DNA of 64,000 nt. Origin: Acidobacteriota bacterium. GTDB lineage: Bacteria > Acidobacteriota > Thermoanaerobaculia > Gp7-AA8. Numbering within the stretch: the stretch's first letter is position 1; each line of letters opens with the position of its first letter. Below the pieces are notes generated by a model, which ran no database searches, was not told the origin of the DNA, and saw only the letters and a list, made by a program, of their open reading frames with translations. The position numbers were made by a program, and so were the translations under genes. The DNA is taken from NCBI GenBank assembly GCA_021781455.1, contig JAJXWV010000040.1, positions 1-64,000 on the forward strand, written 5' to 3'. Shown one piece after another: positions 27,230 through 38,299 of this stretch.

Positions 27230-27763
27230 TCAGTCGTGTTCGACCGGTACCGGAGCGCTGCCGTCCAGGACAACGGCCGGCGGCGAGCTTCCCAGCTCGT
27301 GCACCAGTCTCCCTCCCTGATGCGCGGTGTTCACCAGAAGCAGTGCGGCGCCGCCGTAGAGGAGCGCGAAAATGAGAGGCACGACCGTCGAGAAGAGGCG
27401 CACCGATTCCCGGCGCCCGAACATCGGCGCGAACACGACGATCGCGAAGACCACCGTTGCGATCGTGAAGACGTTGCGCGTCGACTCGGCCAGGCTCTCG
27501 TGCCGCTCGAGCGCGGCGATCACCTGCGGATTTCGTTCGACCAGGTCCGCGGTCGCCTTTCCGGTGGCTACGGCGAACCAGACTGCGACGGTACCGAGGG
27601 CCATCAGCAACAGAGCGCTGTAGAGGTAAGGCCGCGCGCGCTGCGGTGCGACTGCCGCCCCGATGAGAATGAACAGCGGAGCGATCAGCAGCAGGACGAT
27701 CGGAAAATGGATCACCAGCGGGTGCAGCTCATCCCAGGGAGGAAGCGGTGGCAGCGCAATCAT
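27230..27763 (-). CDS. DUF2231-like multi-pass membrane protein
   Basis: A 177-residue inner-membrane protein with four or five hydrophobic segments. The start MIALPPLPPWDELHPLVIHFPIVLLLI carries the HPLxxHFP signature of the DUF2231 family, found in many bacteria next to redox proteins. It follows the rubrerythrin gene by 12 bases and ends at a strong terminator, so the two form one operon; an envelope redox or peroxide-defence role is an inference from that pairing. Confidence 0.8.
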   Translation of the reverse strand: MIALPPLPPWDELHPLVIHFPIVLLLIAPLFILIGAAVAPQRARPYLYSALLLMALGTVAVWFAVATGKATADLVERNPQVIAALERHESLAESTRNVFTIATVVFAIVVFAPMFGRRESVRLFSTVVPLIFALLYGGAALLLVNTAHQGGRLVHELGSSPPAVVLDGSAPVPVEHD

Positions 27764-27775
27764 GGCCGGCTCCGT

Positions 27776-28372
27776 TCAGCTCACGGACACGTACTTGTCC
27801 TTCGGATTCAGGCAACCAGGGCACTTCTCGAAGTCGATCTTCGTGACCGTGTAGCCGCAGATGGAGCAGACATAGAGCGTTGCGGCCTGCTTCATGTTCT
27901 CCTGGTTCTTCGCTGCATTCGTGTACAGCTTGGCGTGCTCGGCCTCGGCGGTCTTGGCGTAGTTGAAGGTACGGATGGCATCGGTCTGCTTCTCGGCGCG
28001 CGCAATCTTGAGGAACCCCGGGTACATGACATCGCGCTCGTAGGTCTCGCCCTTCACCGCAGCCTGGAGGTTCTCGGCTGTCGACTTCACGTCGGGAGCT
28101 TCGATCTTGGCCTTCGGAGTGGCTCCGAGCTTCTTGATCACGACCGCGTGATTGTCGGCGTGGACCTGCTCGGCCTTCGCGGCCGCACGGAACAGGCTGG
28201 CCACACCGAGGTATCCGTCCTGCGTGGCCTTGTCGGCAAATGCGAGATACCGCGCGTGGGCGTTGCTCTCGCCGTTGTAGGCAGTCTGGAGGTTGTCGAG
28301 CGTCGTCGCCGCGAATGCCCCCGAAGCAACCAGTAGAAATGCAGCTGCGATGAGAATCAGTCGGGTTTTCAC
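27776..28372 (-). CDS. Exported rubrerythrin
   Basis: A 198-residue protein. A Sec signal peptide (residues 1-22, ILIAAAFLLVASGAFA) precedes a ferritin-like four-helix domain with the di-iron ligands (YNGESNAHARY, AAKAEQVHADNH, KGETYERDVMYPGF, KTAEAEHAKLY) and a C-terminal rubredoxin-like iron site (CSICGY...CPGC). Rubrerythrins reduce hydrogen peroxide; most are cytoplasmic, so the signal peptide is notable. It starts at GTG 28372 with AGGAG nine bases upstream. Confidence 0.9.
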   Translation of the reverse strand: MKTRLILIAAAFLLVASGAFAATTLDNLQTAYNGESNAHARYLAFADKATQDGYLGVASLFRAAAKAEQVHADNHAVVIKKLGATPKAKIEAPDVKSTAENLQAAVKGETYERDVMYPGFLKIARAEKQTDAIRTFNYAKTAEAEHAKLYTNAAKNQENMKQAATLYVCSICGYTVTKIDFEKCPGCLNPKDKYVSVS

Positions 28373-28500
28373 GATGAAATCTCCTTTCGATTCGATGTGG
28401 ATTCTGCGCAACCCAAGGTAGGAGAGAGAGGCAGGTCGCGTATGTGCCACAGCACACCCGTCACGCTCGCAACGATCTGTCCGGACCCTGCAGGAACGCA

Positions 28501-28570
28501 CAGCGCCGCGTCCGCAGCTCGGGGGGGACAGGCGACGGGAGTTGCGGACGCGCTGCTGCGCGTCCCTGCG
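28501..28570. repeat. Family C palindrome, copy 2
   Basis: The left end is degenerate (CGCCGCGTCCGCAGCTC); the right end is intact (GTTGCGGACGCGCTGCTGCG ... CGTCCCTGCG). It ends three bases before the response-regulator stop codon. Confidence 0.7.
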
Positions 28571-28573
28571 CCC

Positions 28574-28963
28574 TCACGTGGTCAGGCAAAACTTCACGGT
28601 CTCGCGAAGCTTGGCGTGATCGAACGGCTTGCGGAAGACGGCGCTGACGAGACCGCGATGGGGCGCCTCCATGAGTGCGTCGGGAACCAGGGTTTCCGAG
28701 GCCCCGGTGATCACGATGATCGAGGGAAGGTTCGTAGTCCGGCGTGCCTTCAGCTCGTCGATGAAGCGAAGACCGTCCGTATCGGGAAGCATCATGTCCA
28801 GCACGATCACCGCGCATTCCGCGATCTGGGCCTTTTCCAGCCCTTCCGCACCGGTGGCCGCCTGCTCGACGTGCAGCATCGGATCCTGCGAGAGCTCCGT
28901 GGCCACGAGCTTGCGCATCATGTCGTTGTCGTCGATGACGAGCACCATCGGCCTGGAAGTCAT
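28574..28963 (-). CDS. Stand-alone response-regulator receiver protein
   Basis: A 129-residue single REC domain without an output domain. The acidic pair (VIDDND), the phospho-acceptor Asp (VIVLDMMLPDTDG) and the conserved Lys (FRKPFD) are all present, along with the Thr/Ser switch residue (IVITGAS). Such single-domain regulators pass phosphate to or from other proteins. Start ATG 28963 has GGAGG upstream. A Ser/Thr kinase gene is divergently transcribed next to it; a link is possible but unproven. Confidence 0.9.
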   Translation of the reverse strand: MTSRPMVLVIDDNDMMRKLVATELSQDPMLHVEQAATGAEGLEKAQIAECAVIVLDMMLPDTDGLRFIDELKARRTTNLPSIIVITGASETLVPDALMEAPHRGLVSAVFRKPFDHAKLRETVKFCLTT

Positions 28964-29067
28964 GACTGCCTCCAAACTCGGAGCCTTCTTCTGGACGGTG
29001 CCGGTACTTTAGCAGATCGGTGATCCGGGACCTCACGCGCAGACCGATCTTCGCGTACGCTAGACCC

Positions 29068-30501
<1,434 letters not shown>

Positions 30502-30563
30502 GCGCTCGCGCGCAGAGGCTCGCGATCCTGACGAGCGAGGTAGCCGTGGAGTAATGTCGGGCC

Positions 30564-31583
30564 ATGAAACGCCTGCTCTGCGCGCTCGGCTTCTTCCTGT
30601 TCGCTCTCGCCGCCCTGGCCGATGAGGGAGCGCTGCACGTCGCCAGCCTGGGCGACTTCAAGCTCGACAACGGAGACACGATCCACGACTGCCGCATCGG
30701 ATACCGGACGTACGGCGCCCTTGCGGCGGACCGGTCGAATGCCGTGGTCCTGACGTCATGGTTCGCCGGAAACAGCGCAGGCTACGCCTCATGGGTGGGC
30801 GCCGGAAAGCTGTTCGACTCGTCGAAGTACTTCGTCATCGTGATCGACGCGTTAGGCGACGGGGTGTCATCGTCGCCGTCAAACAGCGCCACGCAGCCTG
30901 GCGCGCAATTTCCGCAGTTCACGATCCGCGACATGGTGCGGTCGCAGCACGAGCTGCTCACCCGTGAGCTGAAGCTCGATCACGTTTACGCGGTCAGCGG
31001 CCTGTCGATGGGAGGGATGCAGGCCTTCCAGTGGCTCTTCACGTATCCCGAGTTCATGGACAGGGCCATCCCCATCGTCGGCACTCCGAAGCAGACTTCG
31101 TACGATCTGGTGTTGTGGGGCAGCGAGCTCGATCTGCTGCAGTCGGCGATGAACGACCCGGGCGGAGCGGCGCGGGCCATGAGCACCGTCGCGGACATCC
31201 AGACGATGGGCCTGGAGACGCCCGAGTACATCGCCACGCATGTGAAGCCCGAGGATGCGCCGGCGTTCATCCGGGATCGGCGCGCATCGCTGAGCAAGCT
31301 CGATCCGTTCAATTACATGTCACAGCTGCGGGCCATGATCTCGCTCGATGTCTATCGCGACCTCGGAGAATCGGCAGAAGCAGCAGCCAGGGCGATCAAG
31401 GCGAAAGTGTTTGTCGTCGTCAGCCTGCAGGATCACATGGTCAACCCCGCGCCGGCTCGCGAGCTGGCGCGGCTGGCGAAAGCGGAGATCGTCACGCTCA
31501 GCGGCGACTGCGGCCATCTCGCCACCGGCTGCGAGAAGGAGCTGCTGCAGCGCGAAGTGTGGCGGTTCCTGGGCGAGCGATGA
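30564..31583 (+). CDS. Exported alpha/beta hydrolase, MetX-like
   Basis: A 339-residue protein with a signal peptide (MKRLLCALGFFLFALAALA) and an alpha/beta-hydrolase fold of the homoserine O-acetyltransferase type. It has the oxyanion region LTSWFAGNSAG, the nucleophile elbow SGLSMGGMQAF, a later acid (VVSLQDHMV) and a His in SGDCGHLATGC. MetX enzymes are cytoplasmic; the signal peptide suggests a secreted hydrolase or esterase derived from that family rather than a methionine-pathway enzyme. The substrate is unknown. Confidence 0.85.
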   Translation: MKRLLCALGFFLFALAALADEGALHVASLGDFKLDNGDTIHDCRIGYRTYGALAADRSNAVVLTSWFAGNSAGYASWVGAGKLFDSSKYFVIVIDALGDGVSSSPSNSATQPGAQFPQFTIRDMVRSQHELLTRELKLDHVYAVSGLSMGGMQAFQWLFTYPEFMDRAIPIVGTPKQTSYDLVLWGSELDLLQSAMNDPGGAARAMSTVADIQTMGLETPEYIATHVKPEDAPAFIRDRRASLSKLDPFNYMSQLRAMISLDVYRDLGESAEAAARAIKAKVFVVVSLQDHMVNPAPARELARLAKAEIVTLSGDCGHLATGCEKELLQREVWRFLGER

Positions 31584-31589
31584 TCGAGT

Positions 31590-31760
31590 CCCCGTCACTC
31601 TGAGCCGACGTAACCGCGGGGGTGGTGGATGGCGGGAGCGGTGGAGCGCGGCGAAGAGTCTCTTACCGGGACGATTCGCAGGCTTGAGACTCTTCGCCGC
31701 GCTGCGCCGCTCCACCCAACCAACCTCCCCGCGGCTCCGCCTGGCCCAGAGTGACGGGGG
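31590..31760. repeat. Family A inverted-repeat element, copy 5
   Basis: A compact full element between convergent genes: CCCGTCACTCTGAGCCGACG at the left, AGCGCGGCGAAGAGTCTC, core CTTACCGGGACGATTCGC, then GAGACTCTTCGCCGCGC and an end in GGCCCAGAGTGACGGGG. Confidence 0.88.
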
Positions 31761-31769
31761 CCGCATAAC

Positions 31770-31803
31770 ACTGCCTGCCCTCTGCTCTGCCCCCTGCGCT
31801 CTC
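31770..31803. repeat. Tandem heptamer array H11, single arm
   Basis: A run of words CTGCCTG, CCCTCTG, CTCTGCC, CCCTGCG, CTCTCG: the reverse complement of the H7/H9 word. No matching opposite arm is adjacent. Confidence 0.6.
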
Positions 31804-31805
31804 GT

Positions 31806-34800
31806 TCAGTCCTCCGCCTCTCCTCCCCCGATCGGAGCATTCGACATCGCTTTGGTGTCGATCGCGGGCAGGCTGGCGGACTTCAGCTTCGCATTCATCG
31901 CCCCCACGTCCGCGACGAACGCCGTCCATCGCTCCATGACCCCGGCCAGCGCGCGGCGGCGATCCTCGACCGCGGCCACGGTCTGTGTCGCTGGTTCGAC
32001 ATCCGCCCCCTGAAGAACGCCCAGGAGTGAGCGCATGGAGGCGGAGATGCTGTTGAGGCTTTCGACTTCCACGCGCCGCGGCGGGCCGAACTCATTGCCG
32101 CCACCCTCCCCTTCGACGGCCGCAGCTGTCCTGTCGAGCGACGCCAGGTCGTTGGTCAGCGCCGTATTCGCAGCGCTCTTCTGCCGCTCGCGAATCTGCC
32201 CGCGGATCGACCGGACGCGCTGGAGCGCGTTCTGCGCGGAGACGATTCCGTCGTACATCTCCTTCGCCAGCGCGAACTGCTGCGCCAGTCCTGCCGCAGT
32301 GGTCTTCACGCGCGGGTCCATGACCACGGTCAACGGCCGGGTCACGCTCGTCGCGTTCGCCGTCAGCCTGACCGTGTAGGTGCCCGGCAGCACCCACGGT
32401 GAGCCCGGCGCAGGTGGCGTGTCGTGGACGATCGCTCCCATTCCGTAGCGGGGGCGGGTTCCGGCCGGGGGCTGGTAATGGAGATCCCAGAGGAAGCGGT
32501 GCATGCCGGGAGCGGCGGAAAGAATTTGCGGCGGGCGGATCCAGTACCAGGGGACGTTGCCTTCGTCGCGCGGCTTCACCGCTCGATCCCGGCTCGAATA
32601 CCGCCGGATCACGTTGCCGGCGGAATCGAGGATCTCGAGCGTGACCGGTGATCCGGACGCCTCATTGAGGACGTAGTCGATGATGGCGCCGTCGGGCGGA
32701 TTCTGTCCGACAGGCTCGTCGGGCGGCATCGGCGTATCGCTGTTCTTGTTCCAGCGGACGCGCATGGTGCGTGCCGGGGCAAAGAGCACCGCATTCGCGG
32801 ACGACGCGCGCGTGATCTGCCGCAGAGGCTCGATGTCGTCGAGGATCCAGAATCCCCGGCCGTGCGTACCGGCCACGAGGTCGTCCCCGTGAATGGTCAG
32901 GTCGCGGATCGAGGTGGCCGGCATGTTCAGCCGCAGCGACTGCCAGTGATCGCCGTCGTCGAACGAGACGTAGACGGCCTGCTCGCTTCCGGCGAAGAGC
33001 AATCCCCGCTTCTTTGGATCCTCGCGAACGCTGTTGATGATCGTGCCGTCCGGAATGCCGTCGACGATCGCCGTCCAGCTCCTGCCGCCGTCGCGGGTCC
33101 TGAGGATCTCCGGATGGAGCTCGTCGAGCCGGAAGGTGTTGATCGCCGCATAGGCCTCGCCCGTATCGAAGTGCGAAGCTTCCATGACCGACACCTTGGC
33201 CCACGGCCGCAGCTGTGAGGGCGTGACGTCGGTCCAGGAGGTTCCGCCGTTGACCGTGACGTGGATCAGGCCGTCGTCGGTACCGACCCAGATCCGGTTG
33301 ATGTCCAGCGGCGACGGAGCGATGGCGTAGATGACGCCGCGCTGTCTCGGTGTCGCGGTGGGCGTGCCCGCGTAGACGCCGACGTTAGGCGGGGCCGTCC
33401 AGCTCTTGCGGGTGAGGTCGGGGCTGATCTGCGTCCAGCTGTCGCCGCCGTTCGAAGTCTTCCAGAGCGTGTTCGAGGCGAAGTAGAGGACATGCCCGTC
33501 GACAGGCGAGAAGACCAGTGGCTGCGTGCGAATGGTGCGGTAGTTGGGATCGCGCAGCAGTCTCGGGCCGACCTGCACGGTCTGGTCGGTTCGGCGGTCG
33601 TATCGGCTCACCTTGCCGCCGTAGACCAGGTCGGGGTCGAGCGGATCGGGAACGACGTAACCGTATTCCTCGACGCCCACGGGGTGCCAGTCCCGGAAGG
33701 TGATGGCGCCGTCGTCGCCGCGGCTTGCCACGCAGGCCGAGCCGCTCTCCTGCTGCCCGCCGCAGACGCGGTACGGAAAGGCGTTGTCGGTGTTCACGTG
33801 GTAGAACTGGGCCGTGGGCTGGTTGTACCAGGAGCTCCAGGTCTGGCCGCCATTGACCGTGACCACGGCGCCCTGATCGCTGGCCAGCAGAATGGTGTTC
33901 GGATCGTTCGGGCTGATCCAGAGGCGGTGGTAATCGTCGCCGCCCGGCGCGCCGCGGAAGGAGGTGAAGCTCTTCCCGCCGTCGACCGACTTCCAGGTGA
34001 CGATGTTGGCCACATAGACGACGTCGGCGTTCTTCGTGTCGACGCGCACTTCGCAGAAGTCCCCGTCACGTCCCCACAGACGTTCGTCGGTGTTGATGCG
34101 CGTCCAGCTCTCGCCGGCGTCGTCGGAGCGATAGAGGCCCGGGAGCTTCGCTGCGTCGACGATGGCGTAGATCCGCCGCGGATCGCTGCGGGAGACGTCG
34201 ATGCCGATGCGGCTCGTGCGGTCGGCGGCCGCGGGCAGCCCCCTGGTCAGCTGCCGCCAGGTGGCGCCGCCGTCCGTCGACTTGAAAAGCCCGCTGTTCG
34301 GGCCGCGAAATTCTCCGTTCTCCCACGGCGCCTGGCGCGCTTCCCACAGCGCGGCATAGACGGTCTGCGGGTTCGACGGATCGAAGGCCAGGTCGATCCC
34401 GCCGGTGTTCTCGTCTTTGTAGAGCACCTTCTGGAACGAGCGGCCGCCGTCGGTCGACCGGAAGATCCCGCGCTCCGGATTCGGACCGTAGGGATGGCCC
34501 AGAACGGCCACGAAGAGGCGGTTGGCGTCGTGAGGATCGACGATGATCGCGGCGATCTGCTGGCTGTCGCGCAGGCCGAGGTGCTCCCACGACTTCCCGG
34601 CGTCGGTCGACTTGTAGATGCCGTCACCGGTGGAAAGGTCGGGACGCTGCAGGCCTTCCCCGCTGCCGACGTAAATCACGTTCGGGTCCGAAGGAGCGAC
34701 GGCGAGAGCACCGATGGAGCCGGTCGGCTGCGCATCGAACAGCGGCGTCCACACCCGGCCGTAGTCGTTGCTCTTCCAGACGCCGCCGTTGTTGACGCCG

Positions 34801-34991
34801 ATGTAGAAGACGCTCGGCTGCTGTGGGACGCCGGCGGCGGCGACCGTGCGGCCGCCGCGGAACGGCCCGATCATGCGCCAGCGCATCTCGGAGAAGAGAG
34901 CCGGATCGACCGATTGCGCGAGCGCGCCCGCGGCGATTGAGAGGATCAAAGCAGCGACCACCAGCGCAAGCCGAGGTGCACGACGAACCAT
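31806..34991 (-). CDS. Large exported BNR/sortilin-repeat (WD40/YVTN-like) protein
   Basis: A 1,061-residue exported protein (signal peptide RLALVVAALILSIAAGALA). At least eight Asp-box repeats of the type S(T/N)DGGxTW are spread over residues 70-720 (KSTDAGKSW, RSTDGGRSF, KSTDGGATW, RSDDAGESW, KSVDGGKSF, KTSNGGDSW), predicting a ten-bladed VPS10/sortilin-like propeller. The rest is a linker (about 750-900) and a helical C-terminus with KEMYDGIVSAQNALQRVR. Such proteins are common in acidobacteria and were often labelled glycosyl hydrolases; no catalytic residues are evident. GGAGGG precedes ATG 34991. Confidence 0.88.
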   Translation of the reverse strand: MVRRAPRLALVVAALILSIAAGALAQSVDPALFSEMRWRMIGPFRGGRTVAAAGVPQQPSVFYIGVNNGGVWKSNDYGRVWTPLFDAQPTGSIGALAVAPSDPNVIYVGSGEGLQRPDLSTGDGIYKSTDAGKSWEHLGLRDSQQIAAIIVDPHDANRLFVAVLGHPYGPNPERGIFRSTDGGRSFQKVLYKDENTGGIDLAFDPSNPQTVYAALWEARQAPWENGEFRGPNSGLFKSTDGGATWRQLTRGLPAAADRTSRIGIDVSRSDPRRIYAIVDAAKLPGLYRSDDAGESWTRINTDERLWGRDGDFCEVRVDTKNADVVYVANIVTWKSVDGGKSFTSFRGAPGGDDYHRLWISPNDPNTILLASDQGAVVTVNGGQTWSSWYNQPTAQFYHVNTDNAFPYRVCGGQQESGSACVASRGDDGAITFRDWHPVGVEEYGYVVPDPLDPDLVYGGKVSRYDRRTDQTVQVGPRLLRDPNYRTIRTQPLVFSPVDGHVLYFASNTLWKTSNGGDSWTQISPDLTRKSWTAPPNVGVYAGTPTATPRQRGVIYAIAPSPLDINRIWVGTDDGLIHVTVNGGTSWTDVTPSQLRPWAKVSVMEASHFDTGEAYAAINTFRLDELHPEILRTRDGGRSWTAIVDGIPDGTIINSVREDPKKRGLLFAGSEQAVYVSFDDGDHWQSLRLNMPATSIRDLTIHGDDLVAGTHGRGFWILDDIEPLRQITRASSANAVLFAPARTMRVRWNKNSDTPMPPDEPVGQNPPDGAIIDYVLNEASGSPVTLEILDSAGNVIRRYSSRDRAVKPRDEGNVPWYWIRPPQILSAAPGMHRFLWDLHYQPPAGTRPRYGMGAIVHDTPPAPGSPWVLPGTYTVRLTANATSVTRPLTVVMDPRVKTTAAGLAQQFALAKEMYDGIVSAQNALQRVRSIRGQIRERQKSAANTALTNDLASLDRTAAAVEGEGGGNEFGPPRRVEVESLNSISASMRSLLGVLQGADVEPATQTVAAVEDRRRALAGVMERWTAFVADVGAMNAKLKSASLPAIDTKAMSNAPIGGGEAED

Positions 34992-35193
34992 GAGCGGTCC
35001 CTCCCCGAAGCCGCGCATTATGCCGTTAGACGAGGACGGCGGGAAGCGGGAGGGGCGGACTGCGGACGAGCAGGCGTAGCCGCTGATGCGATCACTTTGC
35101 CCCGCGGCCTGAAGAACATGTCGCCGAACGGCCTTGCTCTGGTGTTGCGCCTGCGCGATTCGAGCGCTCGGGATGACAAGTTCAGTTCTTCCC

Positions 35194-36855
35194 TCACAAC
35201 GCCAGCGTCCCCAGGAATCCCGGCTTATGGCGCGCCTTCGTGGCCTGCTCGAAGGCGTAGGCCATCGCGATCAGGCGCGGCTCGCTCCACGCGCCGGCGA
35301 AGAACGACAGGCCCACCGGAAGACCGAAGACGAGGCCCGCCGGGACCGTCACGTGAGGATATCCCGCCACTGCCGAGGCGCTCGAGTAACCGCCCGTGAA
35401 ATGGTCGCCGTTGACGAGATCCGTCGGCCAGACAGGACTGCCGGTGGGGGCGATCAGCGCCTCCACTTTGTGTTTCCGGAGCGTGGCGTCGATGCCTTCC
35501 GCGCGTGAGAGACGGTGGTCCTTCGCCAGGGCCTTCCGGTACCTCGCGTCCGTCAACGGTCCGCGCTCCTGCGATTTCTCGAAGAGCTCCTGTCCGAAAA
35601 ACGGCATCTCGCGGTCGCGATTCTCCTCGTTGAACTTGATCAGGTCGGCCAGCGTGCGCACACGGACGCTCGGCGCCAGGCCGGCCAGGTACTTGTTCAG
35701 ATCCGCCTTGAATTCATAGGAGAGGACGTCGCCCTCGCTGTCGTCGAACTTGCCGGTGGTCACGACGTCGGCCGGATCGACGATCACGGCGCCGAGCTTA
35801 TTCAGCGTGTCGATGGCCTCCTTCATCAGCCGGTCCACATGGTCGCTGAAGCCGAAGTACTTGCGGGCCACGCCGATCCGCGCGCCGCGAAGAGCGTTGG
35901 CATCGAGGAACTTCGTGTAGTCGGCGTGCGCGTGCCCGCGGCTGCTTGCCGTGACCGGGTCGCGATCGTCCACGCCTGCCAGGGCACCGAGCAGGATCGC
36001 GGCATCGGCCACGGTCCGCGCCATCGGGCCGGCCGTGTCCTGGCTGTGGGAAATCGGGATGATCCCGGATCGGCTGATCAGGCCGAGAGTCGGCTTGATT
36101 CCCACCAGGCCGTTGGAAGACGACGGGCAGACCACCGAGCCGTCAGTCTCCGTGCCCACGCCGAGCGCAGCCAGATTCGCGGAGACGCCGCTGCCGGTTC
36201 CGGAGCTCGACCCGCACGGATTGCGGTCGAGCACGTATGGATTGCGGGTCTGTCCGCCGCGGCCGCTCCAGCCACTCGTCGAATGCGTGGAGCGGTAGTT
36301 GGCCCACTCGCTGAGATTCGTCTTGCCGAGAATGACCGCTCCTGCCTCGCGCAGCCGCCGGGCCACGAAAGAGTCCGCCGGCGCGATCGAATCGGCCAGC
36401 GCCAGCGACCCGGCGGTCGTGTGCATCCGGTCGGCCGTGTCGATGTTGTCCTTGATCACGATCGGAATCCCGTGCAGCGGCCCGCGAACCTTTCCCTCTT
36501 TGCGTTCGCGGTCCATCGAATCGGCGAGGGCCTGAGCGTCGGGATTCAGCTCGATCATCGCGTTGATCGCCGGCCCGCGTTTGTCGATGGCGTCGATCCG
36601 GCCCAGATAGGCGTCGGTCAGCGATCGGGAGGTGAAACGGCCCCTGCGCATCGCCTCCTGCAGATCAGCCGTGGTCATCTCTTCGAGCTCGAACTCGGCG
36701 ACGCGCGCTGCAGCGCCGGGCTGCGCGGCAGCGGCGGCAGGCTGCTGCGCCATGGCGCCCGGATTCACGAGCGCCGCTGCAGCTCCAAGTCCTGCGTACC
36801 CGAGAAAGAGACGACGATCCACAGCACCTGACTTGCGATTCTTCTGCTCTGCCAT
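35194..36855 (-). CDS. Tat-exported amidase (amidase-signature family)
   Basis: A 553-residue protein. A twin-arginine signal (DRRLFLGYAGLGAAAALV) precedes an amidase-signature domain with the Ser-cisSer-Lys triad: GIPIVIKDNIDT (Lys), and CGSSSGTGSG with the downstream TDGSVVCPSS (cis-Ser and nucleophile Ser). It hydrolyses amide bonds, as in glutamyl- or aryl-amide substrates; related exported enzymes are often annotated as peptide amidases. GGAGG precedes ATG 36855. A second, Sec-exported member is at 47108. Confidence 0.92.
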   Translation of the reverse strand: MAEQKNRKSGAVDRRLFLGYAGLGAAAALVNPGAMAQQPAAAAAQPGAAARVAEFELEEMTTADLQEAMRRGRFTSRSLTDAYLGRIDAIDKRGPAINAMIELNPDAQALADSMDRERKEGKVRGPLHGIPIVIKDNIDTADRMHTTAGSLALADSIAPADSFVARRLREAGAVILGKTNLSEWANYRSTHSTSGWSGRGGQTRNPYVLDRNPCGSSSGTGSGVSANLAALGVGTETDGSVVCPSSSNGLVGIKPTLGLISRSGIIPISHSQDTAGPMARTVADAAILLGALAGVDDRDPVTASSRGHAHADYTKFLDANALRGARIGVARKYFGFSDHVDRLMKEAIDTLNKLGAVIVDPADVVTTGKFDDSEGDVLSYEFKADLNKYLAGLAPSVRVRTLADLIKFNEENRDREMPFFGQELFEKSQERGPLTDARYRKALAKDHRLSRAEGIDATLRKHKVEALIAPTGSPVWPTDLVNGDHFTGGYSSASAVAGYPHVTVPAGLVFGLPVGLSFFAGAWSEPRLIAMAYAFEQATKARHKPGFLGTLAL

Positions 36856-36971
36856 GTGTCCTCCGCATCGATCGGGATTTGCGGGAGTAGACATCCCGCG
36901 GCGCGCCGCGTCAATCCTCGCCGGCCCGCTGAGCGCGGGCCGACGGCGTCACCGACCGGGCGCAAGCGCCG

Positions 36972-37192
36972 AAGGCGGCGTAGCCACCGCAAAGGCGGCG
37001 TAACCGCCGCAAGAATTTAGCGGCGGCCGTCAGGCCGCCGGAGCAGCGATCGCATCAGCGTATGAGGGCACGAAGGTACCCGACAGAAGGCTGCTGGAAC
37101 AGGCACGACGCCTCGCGCGCTCAGACGCTGGGTTGGTCTGATCGGGCGCGGCCTGACGGCCGCCGCTGGAGGGTGTCGGCGGCTCTGCCGCG
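36972..37192. repeat. Family G element, complete copy
   Basis: A gene-free stretch with imperfect terminal inverted repeats: TTTAGCGGCGGCCGTCAGGC at 37017 and GCCTGACGGCCGCCGCT at 37151. They are flanked by further GGCGGC(G)TAACCGCC hairpins. The ~110-bp interior includes GATCGCATCAGCGTA and CCCGACAGAAGGC. Its halves recur at 62054 and 60938. The size and ends resemble a MITE. Confidence 0.75.
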
Positions 37193-37227
37193 TCAACTGC
37201 ACCCTCCAGGCCGCGACGGGAAACGGA

Positions 37228-38088
37228 TCAGAGCTCTTCCAGCTCTCCCGCCGGAATCCGCAGCCCTGCGGCGGCCACGTTCTCCTCCAGGTGCCTGACC
37301 TTCGAGGTCCCCGGGATCGGCAGCATGACCGGGGAGCGCCACAACAGCCACGCCAGCGCCACCTTCGAAGGCGTGGCTTTGTGCCGTTTCGCGACGCCCG
37401 CGAGATCTCCTGCCGGATCGGCGAGCTTCCCCGTCTGCAGCGGGAACCACGGGATGAAGGCGATGTTCTCGCGCTCGCAGTAATCGAGAACGGCCTCCCA
37501 TTCGCGATCGGCGAGGTTGTAGCGGTTCTGCACCGATGCCACCGGAAAGTGCCGGCGCGCTCGCGCGATCTGCTCGACCGTCACCTCCGACAGTCCGACG
37601 CAGCGGATCTTCCCCTCTTCGCGGAAACGGACGATGGCGCCGAACTGCTCGTCCTCCGGGACGGCCGGGTCGATGCGGTGCAGCTGCCAGAGGTCGATCC
37701 TGTCGAGTCGCAGGCGGCGCAAGCTTCCTTCGAGCTCTTCGCGCAGCCGCGCCGGCTTGCCGTTCGGATCCCATCTGTTGGGACCGGGCCTGTCCAGGCC
37801 GCCCTTGGTGGCGATGACGAGGTCCTTCGGATACGGATGCAGCGCCTCGGCGATCAGCTCCTCGCTGACGTGCGGGCCATACGACTCCGCGGTGTCGATC
37901 AGGTTCACGCCGAGCTCGATGGCGCGGCGAAGGACGGCGAGGCATTCCTTCCGGTCCTTCGGGGGCCCAAAGATGCCGTCGCCCGTGAGACGCATTGCCC
38001 CGAATCCGAGGCGATGGACGGGAAGTTCTCCGCCGATCGAAAACGAGCCGCTGGCTGCGGCGTTGAGGGTGTTGGTCGTCGTTGACAT
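37228..38088 (-). CDS. Aldo/keto reductase
   Basis: A 286-residue NADPH-dependent (beta/alpha)8 reductase. The catalytic tetrad is visible: Asp and Tyr in LIDTAESYG (about 62-70), Lys in IATKGG, His in WQLHRID. The C-terminus has the cofactor signature [13 protein letters not shown]. It reduces aldehydes or ketones in the cytoplasm. Start ATG 38088 (MSTTTNTLN). No neighbour suggests a substrate. Confidence 0.92.
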   Translation of the reverse strand: MSTTTNTLNAAASGSFSIGGELPVHRLGFGAMRLTGDGIFGPPKDRKECLAVLRRAIELGVNLIDTAESYGPHVSEELIAEALHPYPKDLVIATKGGLDRPGPNRWDPNGKPARLREELEGSLRRLRLDRIDLWQLHRIDPAVPEDEQFGAIVRFREEGKIRCVGLSEVTVEQIARARRHFPVASVQNRYNLADREWEAVLDYCERENIAFIPWFPLQTGKLADPAGDLAGVAKRHKATPSKVALAWLLWRSPVMLPIPGTSKVRHLEENVAAAGLRIPAGELEEL

Positions 38089-38299
38089 GGTTGCCTCGCA
38101 GTGCATCAAGAGTGCCGCTGGATTGTAGTGCGCTCCAGGTTGCTGGCGGGCGCAACCGATCACAGGAAAGGCGATTGCACCGCTTCGCCAGCTGGTAAAG
38201 TTGCGCATCGCGGGCGCGCCGAACAGCTGCCGTCCGTATCACGCGTCACGCCTGTAGAGCGTCGAACATCCATAGCTTTCACCCAACGGAGGTGCCGAC

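Noticed and set aside
33261-34940. A 559-codon plus-strand open frame opposite the BNR-repeat gene
   Set aside because: It is a shadow of the repeated Asp-box coding sequence and has no recognisable domain, start signal or composition typical of proteins.
38089-38299. Upstream extension of the aldo/keto reductase or a small gene before the phosphofructokinase
   Set aside because: The extension lacks homology character and the reductase starts canonically at 38088. Only the GGAGG for the phosphofructokinase is recognisable in this interval.
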